Below are positions 21,375 to 31,379 of a stretch of DNA of 64,000 bases, one piece after another (the first letter of the stretch is position 1; each line of letters starts with the position of its first letter). The DNA is from Paulinella micropora (taxonomy: Eukaryota > Cercozoa > Imbricatea > Euglyphida): positions 132,808 through 196,807 of the forward strand of contig BJOX01000326.1 in assembly GCA_009731375.1 (NCBI GenBank), written 5' to 3'. The notes beneath the pieces were generated by a model. It searched no databases and was not told the origin of the DNA. It was given only the letters and a program-made list of their open reading frames with translations. A program made the position numbers and the translations under genes.

Positions 21375-22618
21375 ATGACGACCCACCAGAGAAATTTAAT
21401 CGCACAAAATCCTGACGAAAAGTTTGTAAATGTCAAAGTCGGATATGATGGACACATTGAAACTAATCATATGAAGACCGCTTTTGGTGAAACCCTAACC
21501 AGTTCCTTAACACAGTATTACAGGAAATCTTTCCATATACAATTAATACACGGATATGGACAAAAACAGAAACAAAGGCGACCGTTTCATTTAATAATAA
21601 TATGGCGGAATTTAAAACAACTGCTAATGCTACCGCTGATGCCAGTATGGTAAGCAAAAGAAAAGAAAAATATCGCACTGGTATGGGGGTTGTAGCCCGC
21701 TTCTTTTATGGACGACGGACGAAACCGAAGATTATTATTCGTGGATAGGTATCGGAGATAGCGAATTACTTAATGGTTTCTACTTTTTCAAGACTACAGA
21801 TGAAGGAATGAATATTTTACATTCCATAGGAGGAGCCCCAACCGCAATTCCACAAGCGGACTGGGATGACCCGTGCGACGGAACAGGAGATATGCCAGTA
21901 TTAGACTGGACAAAGGAAAACGTATTTCAAATTCAATTTCAATACTAGGTTTTGGTGCTATTAAGTTTTCTATTGAAAATCCAAAGACAGGCGAATTTCA
22001 GTTAGTCCATGCGATTAAGTATGCAAATGCCAACACGGGCGTCAGTCTGCGGAATACTACATTGCCATTTGTAGCACGAATTCTTAATAATAATGCGGGA
22101 GTTGGAATACAAAGACTGAAGACAGCCAGTTGTAGTTTGTTTGTTGAAGGCACTAACACTATTAATACAAGTATTACAAATACGGTGGAAGGGAGTGAAG
22201 CAGGTAATATAACTGAAAGCCCCATTTTAAGTATCAGGAATAAAGCACTATTCGATAATAGCCTAACCAACTATTCAAATGTCTTTCTATCTTTGATAAG
22301 TGTTACAAATGAAGATACTAAGGCTAATGTCGTCAGAATGGTATTGAACGGAACACTGACAGGGGCGGGTTTTGCTGATGTTGATGCCAAAACTTCAATT
22401 GTAGATACAGACACAAAAGCAACTGCTATCGCAAACGAAACAACAATTTTTAAGATTTATGTTAATGCTGGCTCTACTCAGCAGATTAATCTCAGAACTT
22501 ATATGATATTCAATTAACACCGAACGATGTTTTGACATTCACACAAAAGGCTGTGTCGGCAGGCGGGGGAGGTGGCAGTAATATTAATGTTATTGCTAAC
22601 TTTATAGAGGATCAATGA
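21375..22618 (+). pseudogene. Second structural protein candidate, several frameshifts
   Basis: About 410 residues in pieces: 21375-21530, a middle part in changing frames to about 21930, the long open part 21873-22517, and an end reaching TGA at 22616-22618. The start MTTHQRNLIAQNPDEKF follows a TATA-like motif (CATATAAAC, 21350). The middle has WIGIGDSELLNGFYFF. The C-terminal half is beta-rich with many Asn/Thr (TKATAIANETTIFKIYV). The end, LTPNDVLTFTQ followed by Gly-rich sequence and ANFIEDQ, recalls the last strands of phage and virus surface proteins. It could be a penton/minor capsid protein or a decoration protein; I cannot decide. It follows the capsid gene in the same direction. 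Confidence 0.5.
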
Positions 22619-23069
22619 AGCAAAAAAAGAATGAGTGATTTATCTTTATTTTTTTGGTATATATTTTTTTTACATTACCTTTTACAACACGAATAACATC
22701 GCTCGCATTCTTTGCTTTACATCCTTCATCTGTAGCATTCGCTGTACCACCTACGGCGGTAGCATTTGCTATCTCTTCACCAACATTCATTTTAATATCT
22801 GTAATTCCCGTCTCTTTCAAATCAGTTGCCTTACACCCTTCGGCTGTAGCTTTCGCTGTAAAAGGTGTGCTTTACTCGTCCATCATTTTTTGTAATGTCG
22901 CAGTTAAAGGAAGAATGACTTCTACATTATCGTTGCGGGGTTTATATTGTTCATAGAAAGAAACAATGTCAGGTTTAGTCCATTTAATCGTGGGCTTTTT
23001 AATTTCGCTGTCAATGTTCCATTTTTCAATTTCATTCAAGTAGTCCTGTTTGGTGTTCAGGTCAGTCAT
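22602..23069 (-). pseudogene. Unknown small Polinton protein, in-frame stop
   Basis: The start ATG at 23069 (MTDLNTKQDYLNEIEKW) opens 65 residues ending ..TLQKMMDE at a TAA near 22874. The same frame stays open after that stop to about 22602. It reads through two similar segments (KATAEGCKATDL and NATDEGCKAKNA) and ends in a Lys-rich then hydrophobic tail. It could be one ~150-residue gene with a nonsense mutation, or two short genes. It converges on the structural gene. No domain is recognised. Confidence 0.4.
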
Positions 23070-23098
23070 TGATTTTTATATCATATAAATATTAATTT

Positions 23099-23404
23099 TT
23101 ATAAATATTTTTTTACTTCACTTTTAATGTCTGTAAATTTCTCAAACCAAGGTTGCTTTTGAACCCATTCAAGATATGGCTTATCAATTAAAGCGTCTGA
23201 AACCTTCTTCCCGCGATATTTACCAAACGGAAAAATATCCTTTGGCTTCCCTTCTCTACTTTTTTCAATTGCCTTACTTTCATCAATTATTTTTTGTGCA
23301 TCTTTTACTGAAAAGAATTCCTTATTCTTCTCGATTGAAAGTTGTTCAAATTTTTCGCATAGTCTAGTAAGGGTGGTCATTGGTCTATATAGACTGGTAA
23401 ACAA
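23099..23404 (-). CDS. Small protein with ExoX-C-like FGKYRGK domain
   Basis: 101 residues, intact. The C-terminal half reads FPFGKYRGKKVSDAL, then PYLEWVQKQPWFEKF. This matches the pattern (FGKYKGK..YLxWxxxQPWF) of the small domain found at the end of exonuclease X-like proteins and as stand-alone proteins in phages and large DNA viruses. The N-terminal half is helical and charged. It lies between the polymerase and the unknown gene, all on the minus strand. A role in DNA metabolism is inferred from family usage. Its function alone, without an exonuclease domain, is not known. Confidence 0.6.
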   Translation of the reverse strand: MFTSLYRPMTTLTRLCEKFEQLSIEKNKEFFSVKDAQKIIDESKAIEKSREGKPKDIFPFGKYRGKKVSDALIDKPYLEWVQKQPWFEKFTDIKSEVKKYL

Positions 23405-23436
23405 TTTTATGGAAAAAATTAATTAATTGATTATTA

Positions 23437-26395
23437 TTAAATTTTAAGAGTAGGTTCGAAGCCGTGTGGAATACTATCATTTTCGTTGATAAACTCAAGC
23501 CCGCACCATTTTGATTTATTAACTACTTTTACCACATTTTTTGGTGTTGTATGCTAAAGTGTTCAATATGTTGTTGTTTGCTGTTTCTGCTAGTATGTAT
23601 TTTCTTCATTATAAAGTCTCTGGTATTAGTTAAACTTTCACCCTTATCCATTAATTCATAAGCAGTGGGATTTAATTTTTTCAAATCTAAACCTTTTCCT
23701 TTAAAGTGGAAATGAGTTTTACCTTTTTCTTCTCCTTTCTTTACATACTCTAACATATATAATTTTGGTGCTACCTATATTCCTCTTATTATCTTACAAT
23801 CAGTTCCAAGGTCATAATCCATTCCGCCGATTGTTTTATCTAAATCTCTTTATCCGTTCAATGTTTCTAACATGGCTTTGAATGCTGTCTGTGTATAATA
23901 ATAATCTCTGTCTGGGTCGTTGTCTGGGTTGGCTTCAGTCATATACTTATACATAATTCGTCTGCTGTATGCTAGGATAAATGCCCCGTAGTGAGTGGGT
24001 TTTGTAATTTTTTCTTCTTTCAATTTGTCATCTCTTGGAATTAACCATAACTCGCCATTAGCCTCTTCACAAGTGGCTTCGCCACGTTGCGACGCTCCGC
24101 TCGCAAACTTTTCAATATCGTTTATCACGTGTTTAGCCCAGAATTTCCAATATTCGTGATTTTTTGTTATGAATTTGCTTACAGAATTAATCGGTCTTTG
24201 AATTGTCTTTCCGTATAAAGCATTCATAAATAGCTTTGCTAATAAATACTGCGGTGTGCATTTCTTTGAGTTTTGTTTTCGTTTAAATAACTCTAATATG
24301 TAATCTTTGAATACTGGTTCAGCCCCTTTCGAATAATACCCCCGATTGATTTTGACTTGGTAGCCAAGTTCAATCATATCTTCAATATCTATAGAAGTAA
24401 GCCATTGGTCTTTCATATCTCTTAACTCCCACTTTAGACATCCCTTACTATCGCGGAAAGGCACTCGCGGGTGTAATAGATTTTTTGGAGATATGTAATC
24501 AACATTATATATACCCATTTTCCCTTTCATTTCTCCTTCACATTCCTTTATTTCTCCTGTCATAAATAGTTCAAGCATGGCCGTTGGATAAAGTGAGACT
24601 ACATCCGCATCGATAAGATAATCTACAACCTCATCAAACCCAATTTCACCATTTATGTATTTTTGATATTGCTATGAGATAAATCTCCTTTTACTTGGAT
24701 AAGTTCTAGCACCATATACAGCCTTTCTAAAGTCTCCTTCTTGTTTTAATTTTGGAAGTTGAATAATATATTTTTTATCTATTTTCTTTTCCCCAAAATT
24801 AAAGGTTAAAGAAGACGTAGGCATAAATTCAGAAAGATTTGTTTTATGTTCTTCAAATATTGGTTTGTTTAGTGTTTCATATAATTCTTTCAACCCCATA
24901 ACATCCTTCTCTAAATACACCAAACATTATTTTTTCATTTCCTCATCCATCTCTTACCATCGTTTTGCTTTGTCGTGGTCAAAATCACCTTTCAAAACAT
25001 TACATCCTAAACTTTCAAGGTTCTTTTAAAGACTTCCTTCAGTGTGCTTAGAAATGTCCCAGAATTTCATAATTTTGAATTCCATTGAAATAATCGCACC
25101 ATTATTCATTATGGAGTGCTTTTTATCTTTCTTTTAATAAATTCTTTTTTGTAGTGAGTAATGGTCAAATTTACTCCCGTTAAAAGCATTAACATATAAT
25201 GTTGCTTTTGGTTTTCTTTTCGCTAAGTCTTCCGCATATTGAAAGATTATATCAATGAGTTTTGAAATACAATCATCGCCAGCGACATATTTAAAACCAA
25301 TATCTGCAATCGTATAACCCGCTATATATGGAGTATGAAGTTCGTCTGTATTTCTGTATGTTTCTAAATCATAATGAAAAATCTCATCTTGATTGTTATA
25401 TTTCATTTCCTTGAAAGTTGTTAATAAACTATTAACTTGATCTTTCTTTTTTCTTAGTTTCGCCATTGCATATGTAATTCTTTTATTATTACATTTGTGA
25501 TGATTAAAATAAGTTTTAAAACAATCTTCACATCTCTTTTTGTTTCTTTTTATGAAACTCATATAATGACCTTCATCCAAATAATAAAGGACATCGGCGA
25601 ATATTAAAGGGTCTTCATAGTTTTTGAATGTCTGTTTGCTTGTCGCATCAGTTAATTCAAAATACTTTCCTTCAATACAATATTTTTTTAAGACTTCAAA
25701 TCCGACTGATAAAGGTATCGGAGTATTGGGTTCAAGTTTGAATTCTTGTCTAATATCATTACACACTTTTTTATTAAGTTTTGATTTACCTTTCAAAGGT
25801 AGATTTAATATATCCTTAACAACATAGAAGAAACAATTATTATCCTTACTCCTTGGAGTAATATGAATTCCTTCATCTGTTTTATGTTTCTTATCACTTC
25901 CTGAGAGATTACATCCTCCTCCGTCTTCCTGAATAAATTCGATCCTCATAAATTGAATAAAGCGGTCCCATTAGCACTGGCATCTAAATTTTCCTCATTG
26001 TATTGATCAATGGAATTAAATAAATCTTCAATATCCTTTATCCTTATTGCGTTGAAAGTTTTCCATTTATAAAACTTTTCGTCATCAATATCAGTAATAT
26101 AAGCAAATTTGACATGAATACTCGCATTCTCTGTCATACCTCTGCTTCTAACATCTCTTACCGCTCTCATTATTGTAAAATCTATCTCATCCATATTATA
26201 GAAGTTAATATCAAGTTTTTTAAAGCGGTATGTGTATGAATTTAAGGCCCTATTTCGCGTTAGTCTTAACTCAGTAAGTTTTACCTCTCGCTTCTTCGCT
26301 TCCCGTGTCTTAGTTTCCCGCAAATGTGCCCTAGTCTTCAATAGTTCCCTCACATTTTCACTCAGTCTTTCTGACGATGGTAAGGGTGGTGGCAT
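23437..26395 (-). pseudogene. Protein-primed DNA polymerase B, multiply frameshifted
   Basis: About 985 residues, the replicase expected in a Polinton. It starts at the ATG at 26395 (MPPPLPSSERLSENVREL). An N-terminal region runs to a frame change at about 25947. Exonuclease motifs follow: YDLETYR near 25365 and NAFNGSKFDHY near 25180. Stops and frame changes fill 24925-25133. Polymerase motif A (DADVVSLYP) is near 24600 and motif B (KLFMNALYGKT) near 24225. Motif C, near 23900, reads YYYTQTAF in the leading frame, with DSI-type sequence in the neighbouring frame; the normal Asp pair is lost there. The thumb/end region (KLYMLEYV, HFHFKGKGL) runs to about 23530, and a last frame change leads to a stop at 23437-23439. 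The gene is clearly recognisable and clearly dead. Confidence 0.88.
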
Positions 26396-26415
26396 GTTTC
26401 TTATATCAATGTGGA

Positions 26416-26480
26416 TATAAAAATAATAAAAAATAATAATAAATCATCTGTTATATATAAATATAATAATATTTTATCTT
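26416..26480. promoter_or_regulatory. AT-rich promoter candidate for the polymerase gene
   Basis: TTATATATAAATATAATAAT upstream of the polymerase start on the minus strand, in a stretch of almost pure A/T. Confidence 0.35.
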
Positions 26481-26492
26481 TTGAATAGAAAC

Positions 26493-26715
26493 TCATTTCA
26501 ATGCCTCCTCCATTCTTTTCAACTTAAGTAATGCTTGCTTTACTTCTTCTGTTTTTTTCTTTCTTCTTTCCGCTATTAATGTTTTATTTTGGTTATAATA
26601 CTCCATTGACTTCTGCCTGTGTCTTTCTGGATCTTTTTTGTATAGATTCTCTCGCCTTTCTCTGTAAGGCTTCCTTTTTCTCTTTTGGCGTTTTGTATAT
26701 CGGTTTTCTACCCAT
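26493..26715 (-). pseudogene. Small basic coiled-coil-like protein, one frameshift
   Basis: About 74 residues. The start ATG at 26715 gives MGRKPIYKTPKEKKEAL. A frame change near 26655 leads into NLYKKDPERHRQKSMEYYNQNK and a Lys/Arg/Glu-rich helix ending at TGA 26493-26495. It is very basic and probably a single helix. A nucleic-acid-binding role is plausible from charge; no domain is recognised. Confidence 0.45.
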
Positions 26716-26793
26716 GGTATATAATAGTAAAAAATAGTCTTTAATATATAAAATTAATAATTAAGGGATAGTAATTTCTATATGTTTCCCTAA

Positions 26794-27042
26794 TCATCCT
26801 CCATATACTTGTTTTCTTCCTTTAAACTTTAGAGCCTCTGCTAGTTGCTTATTAATATATCCAAGTTGTTTTCCACTTTCTGTTTCAACCTTTATCGCAT
26901 TTTTATCAAATTTATTTTCGGGTTCGTGTTGAATAAAAACTTTTTCTCCTCGCCCTATGGTCCTGAGATAAGAAATATTATCTTGTCTCCCATCAAATGA
27001 AACACCCACAACTTTCGTCGTTATTATATTATATATATACAT
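26794..27042 (-). CDS. HIRAN-domain protein
   Basis: 82 residues, nearly all domain: VVGVSFDGRQDN, then a basic and polar middle, HEPENKFDKNAIKV and LGYINKQLAEAL. The E-P-x-N-x-x-D-x-N-A-I-x-V signature followed by G-Y-[IL] is characteristic of HIRAN domains. In HLTF/Rad5 helicases these bind DNA ends, and they also occur alone in bacteria and viruses. The upstream ATG at 27042 is used; the first residues (MYIYNII) may not be part of the domain. It is intact, unlike its large neighbours. Function in a Polinton is unknown; a link to replication or repair of DNA ends is inferred. Confidence 0.78.
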   Translation of the reverse strand: MYIYNIITTKVVGVSFDGRQDNISYLRTIGRGEKVFIQHEPENKFDKNAIKVETESGKQLGYINKQLAEALKFKGRKQVYGG

Positions 27043-27070
27043 AAATAATATTTGTTTAAAATAAAATTAA

Positions 27071-27547
27071 TTATTTGTTGTTTTATTTTTGTAATATCTT
27101 TCTATGTCATCATTTCTATATGCTATACGAATTACTTTATGACCGCCTAACATAATCTCCTCTTTCTCTGCGAAAAAGTCTCTATGAAAATCTGTTTTTT
27201 TTCGTGTGTGTGTGTGTGTGTGTGTGTGTGTATTTACCATATATTCCTATCGTCTTTCCACAGACACACGTATATTTTTCTTTAATCTTTTGTTTTCTCC
27301 ATTCTGACTTCTTTTGCTTGGTTAATTGTTTGTAATCCGTATTTTTATTATCTTCTTCGTATTTTGATAATATTTCCTTTTCGTAAAGCTCTCTTGCTTG
27401 CTTTTCTGCTTCTTCCTTTGTCCTCTTTTTTCCAATGTAAATTATTTTTCTTTTTTGTTCGCCATTTTCTCTCCACCTTATAACGATTTCATTTTTTTGA
27501 ATACATATTCCGCCTTTTGAAACTTTTCTGATTGTTCTCTCACTCAT
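27071..27547 (-). pseudogene. AP2-like DNA-binding protein with zinc-finger remnant and expanded TH repeat
   Basis: The start ATG at 27547 (MSERTIRKVSKGGICI) is followed by a region like the AP2/integrase-arm fold: IQKNEIVIRWRENG, then KKRTKEEAEKQARELYEKEIL. A Lys-rich linker leads to YTCVCGKTIGIYG and a run of Thr-His repeats encoded by a (GT)n microsatellite (27206-27230 on the plus strand). The frame ends at 27182. In a neighbouring frame the coding pattern continues (AEKEEIMLGGHKVIRIAYRND) to a stop near 27071, so the microsatellite probably changed length and broke the gene. The CVCG..H pattern could be part of a zinc finger. Function is unknown; DNA binding is inferred. Confidence 0.5.
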
Positions 27548-27661
27548 TCTATATTATGACACTTGTAATTCTTTAAATGATAAATAAAGATATGTCATAT
27601 GTTTTCTAAAAGTGTGCTATAGAAGGCTTGAAGATATTGATTAAGGTAATATAAGAACTAG

Positions 27662-28014
27662 TAAGAGAGAGCGAAAGGCGAAAGTGATAATGGACCTTTA
27701 ATTGGTGGCACTATAGACGGCTAAAATGTTATCAAGTGGTTTTCGAGCGGGGATACGGAGAAACTAAAGAATTCTTTTCGTCTTTCCGTTCCCGACAATT
27801 TTTATTAAAAAAAAATTATGAAATATTTATGAAATACATATATATATATATATAGAAATATATATATATAGATAAGTCTGCTATAGTAATACCTATAGTA
27901 GTGAAATTTATTGATTTTGATGCTTTGTATTGATTATCAACAGGAACCCTCAAAACCTAGAACGAAGGCTAGAATTTGATAAAATTCTCGCCGAGATCTA
28001 GGTTATCAACTACT
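27662..28014. repeat. Polinton right terminal inverted repeat
   Basis: 353 bp, the reverse complement of 3159-3417 with about 94 bp of additional AT-rich sequence (27775-27880, including a TA microsatellite). It duplicates the last ~13 codons of the integrase gene. Confidence 0.92.
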
Positions 28015-28020
28015 TAAGGA
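28015..28020. repeat. Polinton target-site duplication, right copy
   Basis: TAAGGA, identical to 3153-3158. Confidence 0.9.
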
Positions 28021-28460
28021 TCATACAGAAGCTGTCATTTTACTTATTCGCCTACAGAAGCTGTCAGACTGCTGTCATGACTTTCTCGTGAGAATGTTTG
28101 ACACCAAACAGGTGATAGGAGCGATCGAGGTTTTCGATAGGTTTTCTTCCTGAAAAAACAAATTACGCTGGACGGGGTGGACTGGAAACGAATCACTGGC
28201 TGGGCCGGTACCCGAAATTTTCGTATGATTTCCATTTTTGCATTTATTTCCACGAAGTATCAGTCTGCAGGAAAAAATGATAGGTGAAGGGGGGGGGGGG
28301 GGGGGGGTTGGGGGGGGGNNNNNNNNNNAGGAATACTGTTTTTTCACTGTTCAGGAGCGACATGGTCCTTGGTACTTCTTGCGATGCTTTTTGGGCTTTG
28401 TTTGTCACGACGCCACAAGTATTTTGCATGGTAAGATGGCAGGTCACCACCCGAAGTGCG
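28021..28460. other. Unique flank right of the Polinton, with poly-G and gap
   Basis: Non-repetitive DNA containing two copies of ACAGAAGCTGTCA near 28025 and 28053. A G-run at 28288-28318 leads into a 10-N gap (28319-28328). No gene is recognised. Confidence 0.6.
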
Positions 28461-29640
28461 AATATTGATTTTCATCAATATTTAAAAAAAAAATTGATTT
28501 TTCAATATTTAGTATTGATTCAAAATCAATATCTTTTTCCCAAAAAAAAAATATTGATTTTGAAATCAATATTTCTAAAAAAAAAATATTGATTTTTTTA
28601 TCGAAAATTTTTTATGAAACCAAGGCAAAAAAAAAAAGATTTTGCTCCAATATAAATCTTTCACCATTATTGTCACTAGTTTTCAAGTATTTTCACGCGA
28701 AGTTAAAAAAAATTAATTAAAAAAATGCAATACTAATATTGATTTTATGCAATACTAATATTGATTTTAATACAATATTAATATTGAAAAACTACAATAT
28801 TTATATTAAAATCAAGCAATATAAATATTGCATCTTTTCAATATAAATATTGAATGTTCAAAAACAACTGCATGTGAGGGCCCGTCTGAAAAAATTGGAA
28901 ATATGACAAAATTTCTTCCCGGGAAATGCTTGTTATGTTTCCAATCATTTCGTAAAATCACAAAAAAACAATATTAATATTGAAATTGATGCAATATTAA
29001 TATTGCTAACAATCAATATTAACATTGAAATGTATGCATATTTATATTGCAAAAAAGTAATATTAAGAATATTAATATTGAAATGTATGCAATATATTAA
29101 TATTGCAAAAAGGCAATATTAATATTGCAATAATTATATAACAACTGATGTGAGGGCCCGTCTGAAACAATTGGAAATATAACAAAATTTCTTCCCGGGA
29201 AATGATTGTTATGTTTCCAATCGTTTCGGACTGACATGTAAAATCGCAAAAAGCAATGTTAATATTGAAATTGATGCAATATTAATATTGCAAAAAAGCA
29301 ATATTAATATTGCAATGTATGCAATATTAATATTGCCAAAAAGCAATATTAATATTGCAATAATTATATTGCTTATTTGCAATATTTATATTTAAAAAAC
29401 TACAATTTATATTGTAAAACTGCATTATTTATATTGTATTGTATGCAATATTAAGCAATATTAATATTGAAATGTATGCAATATTAATATTGCAAAAAGC
29501 AATATTAATATTGCAATAATTATATTGCTTATTTGCAATATTTATATTAAAAAACTACAATTTATATTGTAAAACTGCATTATTTATATTGCATAATTTT
29601 AACATTAATATTGTACTTTTTCAATATGTATATTGATTTC
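28461..29640. repeat. AATATT-palindrome repeat block 1
   Basis: Dense, irregular copies of CAATATTAATATTG and variants (ATTGATTTT, CAATATTTATATTG), spaced by short A-rich linkers. A ~97-bp unique segment containing GTGAGGGCCCGTCTGAA occurs twice (28864-28960 and 29141-29245). A second ~77-bp segment is also repeated (about 29364-29440 and 29517-29595). No coding sequence is seen. Confidence 0.9.
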
Positions 29641-30440
29641 ATTCACGAAGGGATAGGACAGGTTCTTCTTCTTCTTCTTCTTCTTCTTCTTCTTCTTGTT
29701 TTTCTTCTTGTTTTTCTTCTTCTTCTTCTTCTTCTTCTTCTTCTTGTTCTTCTTCTTCTTCTTTTTCTTCTTCTTCACCTCGTGCGGGTCCTCCTCTTAC
29801 TTGCTCTTTTTTTTCTTCCTCTTCGTCTGTGTCGTCTAAATCTACAACTTCCAATTGCGCATGCTGCTGTGGTTGTTGCGGTTGTCCTTGTTGATGTTGC
29901 TGATGTTGATGTTCTTCCTCTTCGTCTGTTTCCTCTAAATCTACAACTTGCAACTGCTGCTGTTCTTGGTGTTGTTGTTGTTGTCCTTGTTGTTGCTGTG
30001 GTTGCTGCGGTTGTCGTTGTTGCTGCTGTGGTTGTTGCGGTTGTCGTTGTTGATGTTGCTGATGTTGTTGCTGTTGTTGCTGCAGGCTGTGTGGTAAGTA
30101 CTGGATCTGATCCACCTGTATGAAAAACCATCGCCGCGCTTGCAACGGAACTGGTGCCACCATGCACGGCTCTTTCAAGTAGCACAGCGGCAGGAATGTC
30201 AAAGTTGGCTTTTGCAAACTTGAGTCACAGATAGATATCAAACGCTCGTTTTCGTATGGGATTGTCTGAAAAAGTTGTACTCTTGCCAAGTCAACAAAAC
30301 TCTGAGACAGCGCTGAATCAAATGATAAACAAACGTAGTATTCCACGCACGCGGCATACGGTCGTTCATTACCGACAAAAAAGAAATTGTGAGTAGCATC
30401 TTCGAAAATGCTTTCAAACTTTTCCCATCAAAAGTCAGGA
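29639..30440 (-). pseudogene. TNP2/CACTA-like transposase, C-terminal exon
   Basis: Open minus-strand frame of about 265 residues. The first part (THNFFFVGNERPYAACVEYYV, then LARVQLFQTIP and LPLCYLKEPCMVAPVP) fits the C-terminal section of large CACTA/TNP2-type transposases, where a VxxV/MVP element follows a beta-rich segment. It ends in long Gln- and Glu-rich low-complexity tracts to a stop near 29639. A likely splice acceptor (TGTTGCAG) lies on the minus strand near 30455. The family call depends on its place in line with the other transposase pieces upstream. Taken alone it is weak. Confidence 0.45.
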
Positions 30441-30454
30441 AGCTGCTGCCGCCT

Positions 30455-30760
30455 GCAACAGTTTAGTCAATATTTATATTACAGAAAAGCAATATAAATA
30501 CTGAAATCTGTGCAATATTTATATTGCTTTTTTAGCAATATAAATATTGAGATTAAGTGAATATTTATATTTCAAAAAAGCCATATAAGTATTGACATTT
30601 AGTCAATATTTATATTACAAACAAGCAATATTAATATTGCAACATCTTCAATATTTACATTGCAGTGAATCAATATAAATATTGAAATTCAATCAATATT
30701 TATATTGTATAAAAGCAACATAAATATTGAAGTTTAGTAAAAAGCAACATAAGCAACATA
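30455..30760. repeat. AATATT-type repeat block within a putative intron
   Basis: Copies of CAATATTTATATT and CAATATAAATATTG spaced about 25-30 bp apart, between two transposase-like coding pieces. Confidence 0.8.
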
Positions 30761-30790
30761 CATATGGAGAAAAGCGGGCAACAAAAATTA

Positions 30791-31361
30791 TCAGCAATGA
30801 GCTGTTTCCACCTGCAAACAGTTGTCCTCGTGCATTTGTGATACAAGACATCTGCACTCCTTTGATGCAGACTTTCCTGCACAGCAGCATCTCTTCTTTC
30901 TCAAAATGCGGCTGCGCAGACAGATGCTGCATTGCGGAATTTTTTCCCAGCAGGATGCGACAAATCGTACCGCCTCCGCGCTTTCCTTAGGTTTCAGAAA
31001 TGTTTTCTTCCTGGGCCAAATCATTTCGTATCTAGTCTGTGCAAAGTTTACATCTCTCCCTCCGTAGGATCGGGCGATCTCCAGGTCAGCAAAGACTCTC
31101 TTTTCTTTGATATCATTTCTAGCTTCTCCCAGAGCCGAAAAGGACGTTACTGCCTTTTGCTGCCAACGCTTTATGAAAGTCTTCTCTGGCTCGTTGGAGG
31201 TGCACTTGCTTTTTACTTTCTCCTCCTTCACGCTCTAAATCAAAAGCAGCCACGTCAGGCAGTGGGCCCCACTTAGCCATCTGTTTGATTACTTTGCAGG
31301 CAAACTGATGCAGCCAGTACGTATGTTCCGTCTTGGGTATACCATGTGCAATTTCCACCAC
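30791..31361 (-). pseudogene. TNP2/CACTA-like transposase, internal piece
   Basis: Two overlapping minus-strand frames. 31119-31361 reads ..HQFACKVIKQMAKWGPLPDVAAFDLER. 30791-31231 reads ..EKTFIKRWQQKAVTSFSALGEARND and GGRDVNFAQTRYEMIWP. The GPLPDVAAFDLE block resembles the region of TNP2 transposases where a conserved W-G-P-L..F..E motif occurs. The change of frame near 31170 indicates a lesion or an unrecognised intron. Moderate to low confidence on its own. Confidence 0.4.
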
Positions 31362-31379
31362 CTACCAAAATAACAAATG

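Larger units (their letters stand above)
3159..28014. mobile_element. Polinton/Maverick-type element, interrupted by an LTR retrotransposon
   Basis: A 24,856-bp element bounded by inverted repeats starting AGTAGTTGATAACC and flanked by TAAGGA. After removing the nested retrotransposon and one copy of its 4-bp target duplication, the native element is about 14.2 kb. That is slightly short for a Polinton. Gene content matches the class: rve integrase near one end, protein-primed family B polymerase, probable jelly-roll capsid protein and fibre. A D12 methyltransferase, a HIRAN protein and small basic proteins are also present. I did not find a packaging ATPase or a cysteine protease. The integrase, methyltransferase, fibre, capsid, second structural and polymerase genes all show frameshifts or stops, so the copy looks inactive although its termini are intact. 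Confidence 0.92.

Noticed and set aside
15738-27547. Sequencing error or an alternative genetic code as the cause of the Polinton stops
   Set aside because: The nested retrotransposon shows long clean frames with the standard code in the same assembly. The Polinton lesions include frameshifts and changed catalytic residues, which code reassignment cannot explain. Individual A-run indels could still be errors.
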